Shown piece by piece: positions 17,901 through 26,063 of a stretch of DNA of 64,000 nucleotides. Made by a program: the position numbers and the translations under genes. The stretch is taken from positions 1 to 64,000 of the forward strand of contig NZ_NESF01000009.1 in the NCBI RefSeq assembly GCF_003063665.1, given 5' to 3'. The DNA comes from Limnohabitans sp. Hippo3. Its GTDB lineage: Bacteria > Pseudomonadota > Gammaproteobacteria > Burkholderiales > Burkholderiaceae_C. How positions within the stretch are numbered: the first letter of the stretch is position 1; each line of letters begins with the position of its first letter. Below the pieces are notes generated by a model. That model was given only the letters and a program-made list of their open reading frames with translations. It did no database searches and was not told the DNA's origin.

Positions 17901-19069
17901 AAAGGCATGCGCAAGGCCACTTCGCGCAGCGCCAACAGGTCCAGGTGATCGGCTTGCAGTTGACCGCTGGCCGCGTTTTTGCCTTGTGGGTGGGTGTAGG
18001 TCAGCGCGGCATTGCCGCCAGGCCAGGCCAGGCCCTGGTCGCTGACAAAGGCCAGGTGCTGTGTCGAGACCTCGAAGCCCAGCGGGCTGACCCGGCCGCC
18101 CAAACGCCCCGAGAAGCGTTCAAAGGTCAGTGGTGCTTCGTTCTGCGCCCAGGCGGTTTGCAGACCCGTCAGGTGGACATCGGCCACGCCGCCAGCCCAC
18201 TGGCCGTTGTTCACGTCGTTCCACAGACGCAGGCTGCCTTGACCCGAGGTGATCTTCACGCCTGCAGGCAGGTACGGCCCGAGCTGCGCCACATCCATCT
18301 GTGGCAAGTAGGTGTAGACCTGACCCGTCCAGTCCGCCCATTGCCCCGGGTGGATGGACAACAGGTTGCGTTTGAAGCGGCCCATGGTGACAAAGCGTTG
18401 GCCCCAGTTGTCGGGGGGGGTGGCGTCCAGCCGGACATCGTGGTGCCGGGCCGAATTGCGCAGCACCAGGTCCAGATCGCGCAGCGACACGCTGGCAGAC
18501 GCCCCGTCCTCTTGCACAGGGTCGGGCGTTGTGTTCTCGCGGGTCCAGTGCAACGTGCCGCCGCGCACAATGACCTCGCGCTGTGCAAACAACCAATCGG
18601 CGGCGGCGTTGTCACCGCCTTTTGTTGGCGTCCAATCGAGCCCGGCCACGCGCCAGCGTCCATTGGCCATTTGCCGGACATCGAGCTCAGGGCCGTCCAG
18701 CACCAGTTGCTCCAGCTTCAAACCCAGCACGGAGCGCACGCTGATCGCGATCATCACCTTCGGCAGCCGCAAGGCGGTGCGGCCCTCGGGGTCGAGCAGT
18801 TCGATGTTGCGCAACTCAAATGAGGGGACCCAGCCCGTCGATTCGGCTGAGATTTCACCAATCCGCACCGGAACCCCGATGGTTTTCTGGGCCAAGCGCT
18901 CCAGCGCGGGGCGGTGTGTGTCGATTCGCGGCACAATCCAAAAATGCAAGGCAGTCCAGGCCATGCCCAATGAGACGCCCAGCACCAACAGGACCCAGGC
19001 CACGACCCGCATCAAGCGGGACAGCACGAGGGTCAAGCGGGGAAAATGGGGCAAAGACGGCACAAACAT
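14990..19069 (-). CDS. YhdP/AsmA-like family protein (TIGR02099 type)
   Basis: About 1,359 residues. One N-terminal membrane helix (RVVAWVLLVLGVSLGMAW) is followed by a very long beta-rich periplasmic protein with the YhdP features WRVAGLDW, GWRQGQPEF and a C-terminal AsmA-like end (FLQNPLIKANTQEFFIDGSWADP). YhdP, with TamB and YdbH, is needed for phospholipid transport to the outer membrane. The start is uncertain: ATG at 19069 avoids overlap with the divergent glnE, but the frame is open to 19114. It is the first gene of an operon with the kinase, regulator and NlpC/P60 genes. Confidence 0.88.
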   Translation of the reverse strand: MFVPSLPHFPRLTLVLSRLMRVVAWVLLVLGVSLGMAWTALHFWIVPRIDTHRPALERLAQKTIGVPVRIGEISAESTGWVPSFELRNIELLDPEGRTALRLPKVMIAISVRSVLGLKLEQLVLDGPELDVRQMANGRWRVAGLDWTPTKGGDNAAADWLFAQREVIVRGGTLHWTRENTTPDPVQEDGASASVSLRDLDLVLRNSARHHDVRLDATPPDNWGQRFVTMGRFKRNLLSIHPGQWADWTGQVYTYLPQMDVAQLGPYLPAGVKITSGQGSLRLWNDVNNGQWAGGVADVHLTGLQTAWAQNEAPLTFERFSGRLGGRVSPLGFEVSTQHLAFVSDQGLAWPGGNAALTYTHPQGKNAASGQLQADHLDLLALREVALRMPLPDVWRQRLQQQTVSGQVEALQWRWQGDWQTPQRYDGQVTLQKLSLPPPTTRQGEKQTRWPGVQGAQAQLKLNQDGGRIELNMGADGAVFLPGILEDPEVRVQSLHAQAVFKRENSQWHVPDWKLELTNADLQGQWQGQWHPAPQGQGPGTLDLQGKIKQANAAQAHRYLPLTLPANVRQYVRDAVVKGVYSDVQVKIKGDLAKLPFANAKEGDFRFAGRIQDVELDYLPAALLPPKSLPWPRLHKLTGQLVFDHLGMKLSDASARAGDPRTGLGLTAGQAEIPDMLNSPVLNVSAENKGPAAQVLTLVQKSPLDAMLSGALRQTQATGNVQTRFKLAVPLLTPQNTKLQGAVVLGGNDVRMTPDTPLLEKLQGTVQFSEAGFSLSGTQARLLGGPVRIEGGMRPNPGAATNESALQLRAQGQITAEGLRQAKEISPLNAWAQHATGATSYSAQLGWRQGQPEFTLQSQLEGLALKLPAPLGKAANVSMPVTLRTRVQGSGTTLRDQLQLEWGTVASALYVRDLSGPEAVVLRGSLTLGLPASQAPALPATGVSASVALDRFAVDDWQSLLPADLGAASQKATSKTAWTAYSPTRIGLQANTLTADGRTLHQVVAGGVREGNTWRVNVDARELNGHVVYRQPSNDQLGHLFARLSRLNLPPSSVAEVEGLLEAPPVNLPSLDIVVEQLELRGKKLGRIEIEALNTEQPKTRIKANPEWQLNKFNITVPEASLRSTGRWLTAAEGGSQRKTEMNFKLDISDAGALLTRLGTPNALRGGTGQLEGTVSWQGSPLALHYPSMSGQFAVKMGRGQFLKADAGAAKLLGVLSLQALPRRLLLDFRDVFSEGFAFDSVRGDVSIAQGIAYTRNMQIKGVNALVQLDGSADIAQETQKLRVVILPALDAGTASLVAGIAVNPVVGLTAFLAQLFLQNPLIKANTQEFFIDGSWADPRVTKVSSTGDGKAPPAANTPP

Positions 19070-19094
19070 TTGAATCAGAAAGTCAGCAGGAATT

Positions 19095-21839
19095 ATGACC
19101 CGCAGCCAGCGCATGGACGAGGCACCCGCCCCAAATGATGTCAGTCCGGTCGATTTGCCCTTGTATTCACGGTTTCTGCAGCGTTTGCACCGCCGCTATC
19201 CCGCCGAGTTGCCTCTGTTGCCGCCCGGCCCCCCGACCCGAGACAGCTTGAGCGTGGCCTACGCCGCCCTCCAGGCCAAAGGCCTGGACACCAGCGCCGC
19301 CTTGCGGGTGCTGCGCCAGCTCACGCTGGAGCGCCTGGCCTGCTTGGACTGCAGCCGTCAAGGCGATTTGGCGGTGGTCACCCACGGCATGACCTGGTTG
19401 GCCGAAGTCACCCTCGACATCGCCTGGCGCCAAGTCATGGCCGATCTTGATGCCCTGCACGGCGCGCCCACCAAGGCCAACGGCGAGCGGGCCGAGATGT
19501 GGATCATCGGCATGGGCAAGCTGGGCGCCCGTGAGCTGAACGTGTCCAGTGACATCGATTTGATCTACGTGTACGACGAAGACGGCGAAACCCTGGGCAA
19601 CAGCGAAGGCCGCAACAAGGTATCTTGCCAGGAGTACTTCACCCGCGCGGTTAAGCGCATGTACGCCCTGATCGGCGACACCACCGAGCACGGCTTTGTG
19701 TTCCGTGTGGACTTGGCCTTGCGCCCCAACGGCAACTCTGGCCCCAGCGTGGTCTCGCTCGATGCGCTGGAAGAGTATTTGCTGGTGCAAGGCCGGGAGT
19801 GGGAACGCTTTGCCTGGATGAAAAGCCGTGTGGTGGCCCCCCGCAGCGCGGTGGTCAACGGCTCGGCGCAGGCGCTGCGCGGCGTGGTGCTGCCTTTCGT
19901 CTTTCGCCGCTACCTGGACTACAACGTCTTTGAGTCGCTGCGCACGCTGCACCAGCAAATCCGCGACCACGCCTCCAAGCGCAGCGCTGGCCACCCCGAA
20001 CGCGCGAATGACGTGAAACTGTCCCGCGGCGGCATTCGCGAGATCGAATTCACAGTGCAGCTCTTGCAGGTGGTGCGCGGTGGGCAGTTCCCCGAGTTGC
20101 GCACACGCCCCACGCTGGACGCCCTGCAGCGCGTGGCCAAGGCCGGGCTCATGCCGCAGGCCACGGCCGATGCGCTGGGCGCGGCGTATGTGTTTTTGCG
20201 CCAGGTGGAGCACCGCATCCAGTACCTCGATGACCAGCAAACCCACGTCTTGCCTACCCGCGACGATGATTTGGGCTGGATTGCGCAGACCATGGGTTAT
20301 GCCGATGTCTCTGGGTTTTTGAGCGATTTGAATGGGCACCGCGAAGTGGTGGCACAAGAGTTCGACACCTTGCTGGGCGGTGACCGCGAATGCAAAGGCT
20401 GCAATGGCAAGAACGGCAAAAACAGCCGTGAACACGCCGAACTCGATGCTGTGCTGGGCGACTTCAGCGGCCCGGTGCGCGAGCGTCTGGCCCAGTGGGC
20501 CGATAACCCACGGGTGCAGTCCCTGCGCGATGACGCCCGGGGCCGTCTGATGCGCCTGCTGCAACGCACCGCCCAGTGGCTGGACGATGGGCGCGTGAGC
20601 GAAGCAGCTGTGCTGCGCATGGCCGACTGGATCGAGCCCTTGTTGCGCCGTGAAAGCTACCTGGCCCTGATGCTGGAGCGCCCCTCCGTGCACGAACGCC
20701 TGCTGCGCTTGCTGGGTGCGGCCAAGTGGCCCGCCCGTTATTTGCTGCAACACCCGGGGGTGATCGACGAGCTGGCCGGGGGGAACCTGTTTAGCACCCG
20801 GTTTGATGCCGTCGAATTCGAGGGCGAGTTGCAAGCCCGCCTGGTGGCCCTGCAGCGCACGGGCGAAGACGACGAGGAGAGCCTGCTGAATTTGTTGCGT
20901 CGGGCCCACCACGCCGAGCAGTTCCGCACCCTGGCGCGTGACGTGGAAGGCGTGCTCACGGTGGAGCAAGTGGCCGACGACCTGAGCGCCCTGGCCGATG
21001 CGGTGCTGCGCGTGACCGCCCGCTGGTGCTGGAGCCGCCTGAAAACCCGCCACCGCGAAGAACCGGCCATTGCCATCATTGGCTACGGCAAGCTCGGTGG
21101 TAAAGAGCTGGGCTACGGCAGCGACCTGGACATCGTGTTTGTCTACGAAGACGGTGACGAACGGGCACAGGAAATCTACGCCGCCTATGTGCGCAAACTC
21201 ATCAACTGGATGACGGTGAAAACCGCCGACGGTGACCTGTACGAGATCGACACGGCGCTCAGGCCCAACGGCAACTCGGGCCTGTTGGTCACGCGCTTTG
21301 AAGCCTACGCCGACTACCAGCAGCAGCGCGGCAGCAACACCGCCTGGACCTGGGAGCACCAGGCCATGACCCGCGCCCGCTTTGTCATGGGTTTGCCCGG
21401 CTTGGCCCCGCAATTTGACACGGTGCGCCATGCCGTCATCAGCGCCCCGCGCGATGCGGTCAGCCTCAAGGCCGAAATCGTGGCCATGCGTGACAAAGTG
21501 CGCCAGGGCCATCCGGTCAAGGCCGAGCGTTTTGATGTCAAGCACAGCCCCGGCGGCATGGTGGACGCCGAGTTTGCCGTGCAATACCTGGTGCTGCTGC
21601 ACACCGCCGCCCACCCCGAGCTGGCGGACAACGTGGGCAACATCGCGCTGTTGCAACGGGCCGAAAAAGCCGGACTGTTGCCCACAGGCGTGGGGCAAGC
21701 TGCGGCCAATGCGTACCGCGAAATGCGCCGCGTGCAACACCGCGCCCGCCTGAACGAAGAGCCCACCGATGTGCCACTGGAGCAGCTTGTGAGCGAGCGC
21801 GAGGCGGTGTTGGCGCTGTGGCGTGAGGTGATGGGCTGA
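19095..21839 (+). CDS. glnE: Bifunctional glutamine synthetase adenylyltransferase/deadenylase GlnE
   Basis: 914 residues. Two nucleotidyltransferase domains are visible: the N-terminal deadenylase (GMGKLGARELNVSSDIDLIY) and the C-terminal adenylyltransferase (GYGKLGGKELGYGSDLDIVF), each followed by the ALRPNGNSG motif, plus the helical linker regions. It modifies glutamine synthetase in response to PII and glutamine. The ATG at 19095 has AGGA 5 bases upstream. It is divergent from the YhdP-like gene with 25 bases or less between them. Confidence 0.97.
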   Translation: MTRSQRMDEAPAPNDVSPVDLPLYSRFLQRLHRRYPAELPLLPPGPPTRDSLSVAYAALQAKGLDTSAALRVLRQLTLERLACLDCSRQGDLAVVTHGMTWLAEVTLDIAWRQVMADLDALHGAPTKANGERAEMWIIGMGKLGARELNVSSDIDLIYVYDEDGETLGNSEGRNKVSCQEYFTRAVKRMYALIGDTTEHGFVFRVDLALRPNGNSGPSVVSLDALEEYLLVQGREWERFAWMKSRVVAPRSAVVNGSAQALRGVVLPFVFRRYLDYNVFESLRTLHQQIRDHASKRSAGHPERANDVKLSRGGIREIEFTVQLLQVVRGGQFPELRTRPTLDALQRVAKAGLMPQATADALGAAYVFLRQVEHRIQYLDDQQTHVLPTRDDDLGWIAQTMGYADVSGFLSDLNGHREVVAQEFDTLLGGDRECKGCNGKNGKNSREHAELDAVLGDFSGPVRERLAQWADNPRVQSLRDDARGRLMRLLQRTAQWLDDGRVSEAAVLRMADWIEPLLRRESYLALMLERPSVHERLLRLLGAAKWPARYLLQHPGVIDELAGGNLFSTRFDAVEFEGELQARLVALQRTGEDDEESLLNLLRRAHHAEQFRTLARDVEGVLTVEQVADDLSALADAVLRVTARWCWSRLKTRHREEPAIAIIGYGKLGGKELGYGSDLDIVFVYEDGDERAQEIYAAYVRKLINWMTVKTADGDLYEIDTALRPNGNSGLLVTRFEAYADYQQQRGSNTAWTWEHQAMTRARFVMGLPGLAPQFDTVRHAVISAPRDAVSLKAEIVAMRDKVRQGHPVKAERFDVKHSPGGMVDAEFAVQYLVLLHTAAHPELADNVGNIALLQRAEKAGLLPTGVGQAAANAYREMRRVQHRARLNEEPTDVPLEQLVSEREAVLALWREVMG

Positions 21840-21888
21840 GGCACTGTTCGGGCTGATGGCGGTCAACCCTGGGGTCGATGTAACTGGC

Positions 21889-24690
21889 TCAGAACCGGAT
21901 CGTCATGCCCAGCTCTAGGCTGCGGCCCCACAAGTTGCTATAAATGGTGTTCGCCCCGAAAACTTGAGATGAAGTTTGAGCAAAAGACAAAGGTGCTGGC
22001 CTGTTGAACACATTGCGCACGCCCAGCCGAAGATCCATTTGTCTGCCAATGGCCTTTGAGGCTTGCATATCCCATGTCGTGAAGGATGCCACCCGGTGTG
22101 ACACCTTGTTCGAGGTGCCGTCCGACAGACTGGTTGCATAGATGGAGGCATCTTGGTAGCTGCTGGTGTGGTTCATGATCAACTGTGTGCTCCAGTTTTC
22201 TCGGCTAAATCCACCGATCATCCGCATGCGCAGACGTGGTGACACTGTCCCAGTGAGAGGATCGTGACGCCCCAGATCGGAGCGGAACTCGGCATCTGCA
22301 GTGCTTTTGGTACGCGAGTGCAACAAATAAGTGGCTTGCGCAAAAAAGTTCCAGCGACCCCATTCCCCTGGGTGGCGCCACTGTGCTTCAAAATCGATAC
22401 CGCTTTTCTCGGTGACCCCCAAATTTTGTTGCGGCAAGTACAAAGCCAGTGAGCCGGGTGTTAGACCATTGATGCTAAATCCCGCGGGGATCAGGCGGTA
22501 GTTGGCCGCGTAGCGTTCGGGGTAGCTCAACACCAGTTCATCAGATACATAGTTAATCGTGTCTCGAATTTGCACCGCCCACAGGTCAGCGCTGAGCCGC
22601 AGATTGCGGTGCGGCATGAAGGCGGCTCCCCAGCTGAATTGGGTGGATTTTTCAGGCTTCAGATCCGGGTTGCCGTTGCCTAAAACGTAGGGCAATGCGT
22701 TGCTGTTGCAAGTCCCTGTGACCCCGGTACTCGCACTCAGGTTGTTCACAATGGTTTGTTGTTGGGAGTTGCAGCTGAGGGATAAGTTGGATTGCCCCCA
22801 TACAAAAGGATTGCCCAGCAGTTGAGTTTGCGTCACGGATGGGCCCCTGAACCCTGTGCCCATAGACCCGCGCATCGACCATGCTGGGGTGATTTCCCAA
22901 CGGCTGAAAATTTTGGCATTGTTCGTTGTCCCCAAATCGCTGTATCGGTCGGATCGCGCCCCGAGGTTGATCTCCCATGTTTGGGTAACAGGAACCTGGA
23001 GTTCACCATAAACGGCCTGAACTTGACGTTTGGCATCGAATTGTGCTGGGCCAATTTGCTGAGTTTCGGGCTTCTGGTTTCGGAATTGGCTGGTCTCTGT
23101 GCGCAGGTCTATGCCCAGACTCAGCATCACGTCTTTGCCATCTATTTCTGCCAGCGTGCGCGAGGTGTTGGCTTGTAAACCATACAGACGTGTGGTGCCC
23201 ATGCTGTCCGTTTTTAAGCCCCCGCGCAGCGTCTCCAACTGGCCGACCAGCGGGTTGCTGGCGTTGAGTGGCAGCATGACGTTGTTGTTGTTCCAGACCC
23301 CGTCGTAAGGGATGCCAATGCTGCTGTAGTTCAGGTCACCGAAATTTTCTGATTGCGACAAAGCTCGACTTTGCGCAAAGTAGGCGCTGCTGCGGTAATG
23401 CCATTCCTGCCATTCACCGTGTATACCGGTTGTTAAACGTCCATTGGTTTGCAAGCTTGCACTGCGCAATGCAGGCAAATCCGGCATCCACAGCAGCCGC
23501 GTGTTGGCTGGATCCAAACCTGCTTGTTGGGCCAGCGGATAGGCCGCTGACTCAGGAGGTAAGCCGTAAGCACTGCGTACAACAGGCCACCAGTTGTTCG
23601 ATTGGATGGCGGTGGTGTGGCCCACCAAAAGATCGGTGAAAGCGGTATGCCCATGGCTCAGAGCCAGCTCGCCGCGGGCATGCAGGCGTTGGTTTTCTTC
23701 GGAGGGATAAATACCCAGAGAGGGGTATGCGTTTCGGAAGCAGGCCGCTTGCCCTGCGAAAGACAAACTCTTTTCCGTGCAAGAACCGTTTTGGTAAAGT
23801 TGGTTGATAAAGCGCCCGGTGGTGTTGGTGATAGATGCCCTTTCACGTAAGGTTGCTGGGCTTGTGAAAACGGTGTGGTAAGGACCCGTTGCTGCATACC
23901 TTTGTCCTCCGGCTTCAAATTCATACTGCGCTGCGCTCGCATAGAGCCTGTCTGTGCCGAGCAGTTCCTGGCGTTTTGATACCTCGGCTGTGACCATCAG
24001 GCTGTAGCCATCCCGAGCCAATTGGCCTTTCCCCCACCCGATGCTCGAGACCCAGCCCTGCCCGGCACCGCCACCAGGGCGCAAATAGTCGGCTGTGATT
24101 TCGAAGCCTTTGCGCTCTTTGCGCAAGATGATGTTGACCACGCCCGCAATGGCATCGGTGCCGTAAAGCGAGGAGGCACCATCCGTCAGTACTTCAATGC
24201 GCTCAATGTCGGCCAGAGGCAACGTGCTCAGGTCGACGCTGGCGCGTTCGGGGCCGACCATGGTTGCTCGCCCGAACGGGGCCAGGCGCAATCCGTCTAC
24301 AAGAACCAATGTGCCTGTCGGTATGCCGTGTATGGCTGCGTTGCTGTACCCCCCTGCAACCATGCCAATCTGGCTTGTTTCCACAAAATTGCCCATCAGC
24401 GGCATTGACTGCACGACTTCGGTGATACTTTTCAAACCTGTACGGCGGATATCTTCGCGCGTCATGATGTGTACCGGCAACGCTTGGGTTTGCTCTTTGC
24501 GGACAATGGACGAGCCTGTGATCTCGACTTTTTCAAATTGCCGGTACTCCAATCGCGTGTTGACCACTTCGACTGGGGGATAGCTTTTGCTCAGCGGAAC
24601 AGGGGTATCGGTCTGGGCGTGTGCCACGGCACTCAAGGACAACAGGGTAAGGCACAAAGTGTTGTGGTTGATCAAAGCGTGTGAAGACAT
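21889..24690 (-). CDS. TonB-dependent outer-membrane receptor
   Basis: 933 residues. Signal peptide ending VAHAQ, a plug domain (about 60-180) with the signatures LPVHIMTREDIRRTG, GTLVLVDGLRLAPFG and GASSLYGTDAIAGVVNIILRK, then a large 22-strand-type barrel ending LELGMTIRF. It would import a bulky substrate with TonB energy. No siderophore, cobalamin or sugar gene lies beside it, so the ligand cannot be inferred. Its codon use and composition look more AT-rich than glnE, hinting at a different history. An inverted repeat lies in its promoter region. Confidence 0.93.
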   Translation of the reverse strand: MSSHALINHNTLCLTLLSLSAVAHAQTDTPVPLSKSYPPVEVVNTRLEYRQFEKVEITGSSIVRKEQTQALPVHIMTREDIRRTGLKSITEVVQSMPLMGNFVETSQIGMVAGGYSNAAIHGIPTGTLVLVDGLRLAPFGRATMVGPERASVDLSTLPLADIERIEVLTDGASSLYGTDAIAGVVNIILRKERKGFEITADYLRPGGGAGQGWVSSIGWGKGQLARDGYSLMVTAEVSKRQELLGTDRLYASAAQYEFEAGGQRYAATGPYHTVFTSPATLRERASITNTTGRFINQLYQNGSCTEKSLSFAGQAACFRNAYPSLGIYPSEENQRLHARGELALSHGHTAFTDLLVGHTTAIQSNNWWPVVRSAYGLPPESAAYPLAQQAGLDPANTRLLWMPDLPALRSASLQTNGRLTTGIHGEWQEWHYRSSAYFAQSRALSQSENFGDLNYSSIGIPYDGVWNNNNVMLPLNASNPLVGQLETLRGGLKTDSMGTTRLYGLQANTSRTLAEIDGKDVMLSLGIDLRTETSQFRNQKPETQQIGPAQFDAKRQVQAVYGELQVPVTQTWEINLGARSDRYSDLGTTNNAKIFSRWEITPAWSMRGSMGTGFRGPSVTQTQLLGNPFVWGQSNLSLSCNSQQQTIVNNLSASTGVTGTCNSNALPYVLGNGNPDLKPEKSTQFSWGAAFMPHRNLRLSADLWAVQIRDTINYVSDELVLSYPERYAANYRLIPAGFSINGLTPGSLALYLPQQNLGVTEKSGIDFEAQWRHPGEWGRWNFFAQATYLLHSRTKSTADAEFRSDLGRHDPLTGTVSPRLRMRMIGGFSRENWSTQLIMNHTSSYQDASIYATSLSDGTSNKVSHRVASFTTWDMQASKAIGRQMDLRLGVRNVFNRPAPLSFAQTSSQVFGANTIYSNLWGRSLELGMTIRF

Positions 24691-24730
24691 GGGGGCCTGC
24701 CTGTTGGTCTGTTTGGATCTAATTCAAAGC

Positions 24731-24747
24731 ATTCAATGTCATTGAAT
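24731..24747. promoter_or_regulatory. Perfect inverted repeat ATTCAAT-GTC-ATTGAAT
   Basis: Perfect 7-bp arms with a 3-base spacer, 41-57 bases upstream of the TonB-receptor start (24690), in a very AT-rich intergenic region of 257 bases that also serves the divergent RND adaptor gene. It has the size and position of an operator. No regulator gene adjoins it. Confidence 0.35.
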
Positions 24748-24910
24748 AAAATAAAAAGTATCAAAAATTACACCACGAATCGGATGGTTTGAAAAACTAA
24801 GTTTTAACAGTGGGTATTCGAAATAAACGAGTCAACGCATTCTTTTCAAAACAAAAGAAATGTTTTGTCATCCGAATGCAGGTGTTTACTGACGGCTCGC
24901 TAAACTCAGT

Positions 24911-24929
24911 CCACGCCAAAAAGGCGTGG
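24911..24929 (+). other. Stem-loop CCACGCC-AAAAA-GGCGTGG in the RND adaptor leader
   Basis: A perfect 7-bp GC-rich stem with a 5-base A loop, ending 18 bases before the adaptor ATG at 24948, just ahead of its weak ribosome-binding site (AAAGAAG). There is no T-run after it, so it is not a standard terminator. It may affect translation or stability of the efflux mRNA. Confidence 0.35.
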
Positions 24930-24947
24930 CCATAGCAAAGAAGCGTC

Positions 24948-26054
24948 ATGAAAAAAATGAGTTGGTTGGTTTTGACGGTGGCTTGCGCAAGCGGCGGGTT
25001 GGTTTTGAGCGCAGTAGCGGCGGACCAGGCCAGGACTGGGGCCTCCAAACCAAGCTTGACGGTCACCGTGACCACCCCCCAAACAGCCAGCCTGGCTCAA
25101 AAAATCAGCGCCAATGGCAACCTGGCCGCCTGGCAAGAGGCTGTCATCGGGGCCGAGGCCAACGGCCTGAAGATCACCGAGGTGCGCGTGAACGTGGGCG
25201 ACCGCGTGCAGGGCGGCGATGTGCTGGCAGTCTTGCAGGCCGACAGCTTGCGTGCCGAACTGGCGCAGGCCGAAGCCTCCCTGGCCGAGGCCACAGCCAG
25301 CGCCCAGGAAGCCAAAGCCCAGGCCGAGCGTGCCCGCAGCCTGCAGCAGCAAGGCTTTTTCAGCAACGCACAGCTGAGCCAGGCGCTCGCCGCCGAGGCT
25401 TCTGCCGGGGCCCGCGTGCAGTCGGCCCGCGCCCTGGTGCAGTTGCAAAACGTGCGCCTGTCTCAGACCCAGGTGCGCGCGCCCGATGCGGGCGTGATTT
25501 CGGCCCGGCAGGCCACGGTGGGCACCGTGGTGGGCGCAGGCACCGAATTGTTTCGCCTGATTCGCCAGGGCCGCATCGAGTGGCGTGCTGAAGTGACCGC
25601 TGCCGAAATTGGCCGCATCCAGGTCGGCGCGCCCGTGCAAGTCAAAGCGGCCAGCGGCCAGCTGATGCAAGGCAAGGTGCGCATGGTCGCGCCCTCGGTC
25701 GATGCCCAAACCCGCAACGCGCTGGTGTACGTGGACCTGCCCGCACAAACCGGCAGCGCCCGCGCAGGCATGTACGCCCAAGGCGAGATCGCGCTGGGCC
25801 AAAGCCAGGCCCTCACCGTGCCACAAAGCGCGGTGGTGGTGCGCGACGGTTTCAGCTATGTCTACACCGTGGGGGCCGACCAAAAAGTCAGTCAGCTCAA
25901 GGTGCAAACCGGACGCCAAAGTGCAGACCGCGTGGAGGTGACCAGCGGCCTGAAAGCCGATGCGCGGGTGGTGGCCAGCGGTGGTGCATTCCTGAACCAC
26001 GGCGACACGGTGCGTGTGGTGGATGCCCCGGCAGCCACACCCGCTGCCAAATAA
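24948..26054 (+). CDS. RND efflux periplasmic adaptor (membrane fusion protein)
   Basis: 368 residues. Signal peptide ending SAVAADQ, then the adaptor order: barrel-sandwich half (ISANGNLAAWQEAVIGAEANG), a helical hairpin rich in Ala/Glu (about 95-150), the second lipoyl half (QVRAPDAGVISARQATVGTVVG), beta-barrel and membrane-proximal domains. It bridges the inner-membrane pump to a TolC-type exit duct. It lies 9 bases before the pump gene. No outer-membrane channel gene is in the window, so one must be supplied from elsewhere. Confidence 0.93.
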   Translation: MKKMSWLVLTVACASGGLVLSAVAADQARTGASKPSLTVTVTTPQTASLAQKISANGNLAAWQEAVIGAEANGLKITEVRVNVGDRVQGGDVLAVLQADSLRAELAQAEASLAEATASAQEAKAQAERARSLQQQGFFSNAQLSQALAAEASAGARVQSARALVQLQNVRLSQTQVRAPDAGVISARQATVGTVVGAGTELFRLIRQGRIEWRAEVTAAEIGRIQVGAPVQVKAASGQLMQGKVRMVAPSVDAQTRNALVYVDLPAQTGSARAGMYAQGEIALGQSQALTVPQSAVVVRDGFSYVYTVGADQKVSQLKVQTGRQSADRVEVTSGLKADARVVASGGAFLNHGDTVRVVDAPAATPAAK

Positions 26055-26063
26055 AGGGACGCC

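Noticed and set aside
19167..21866. A 899-codon open frame antisense to glnE, and similar long antisense frames in copA (4778-6127), the RND genes (24906-26453, 27060-28067) and the flavin oxidoreductase gene (36458-37792)
   Set aside because: They lie opposite highly conserved genes with strong G/C third-position bias, which opens the complementary frame. Their products are rich in His, Gln and Arg and show no family signature.
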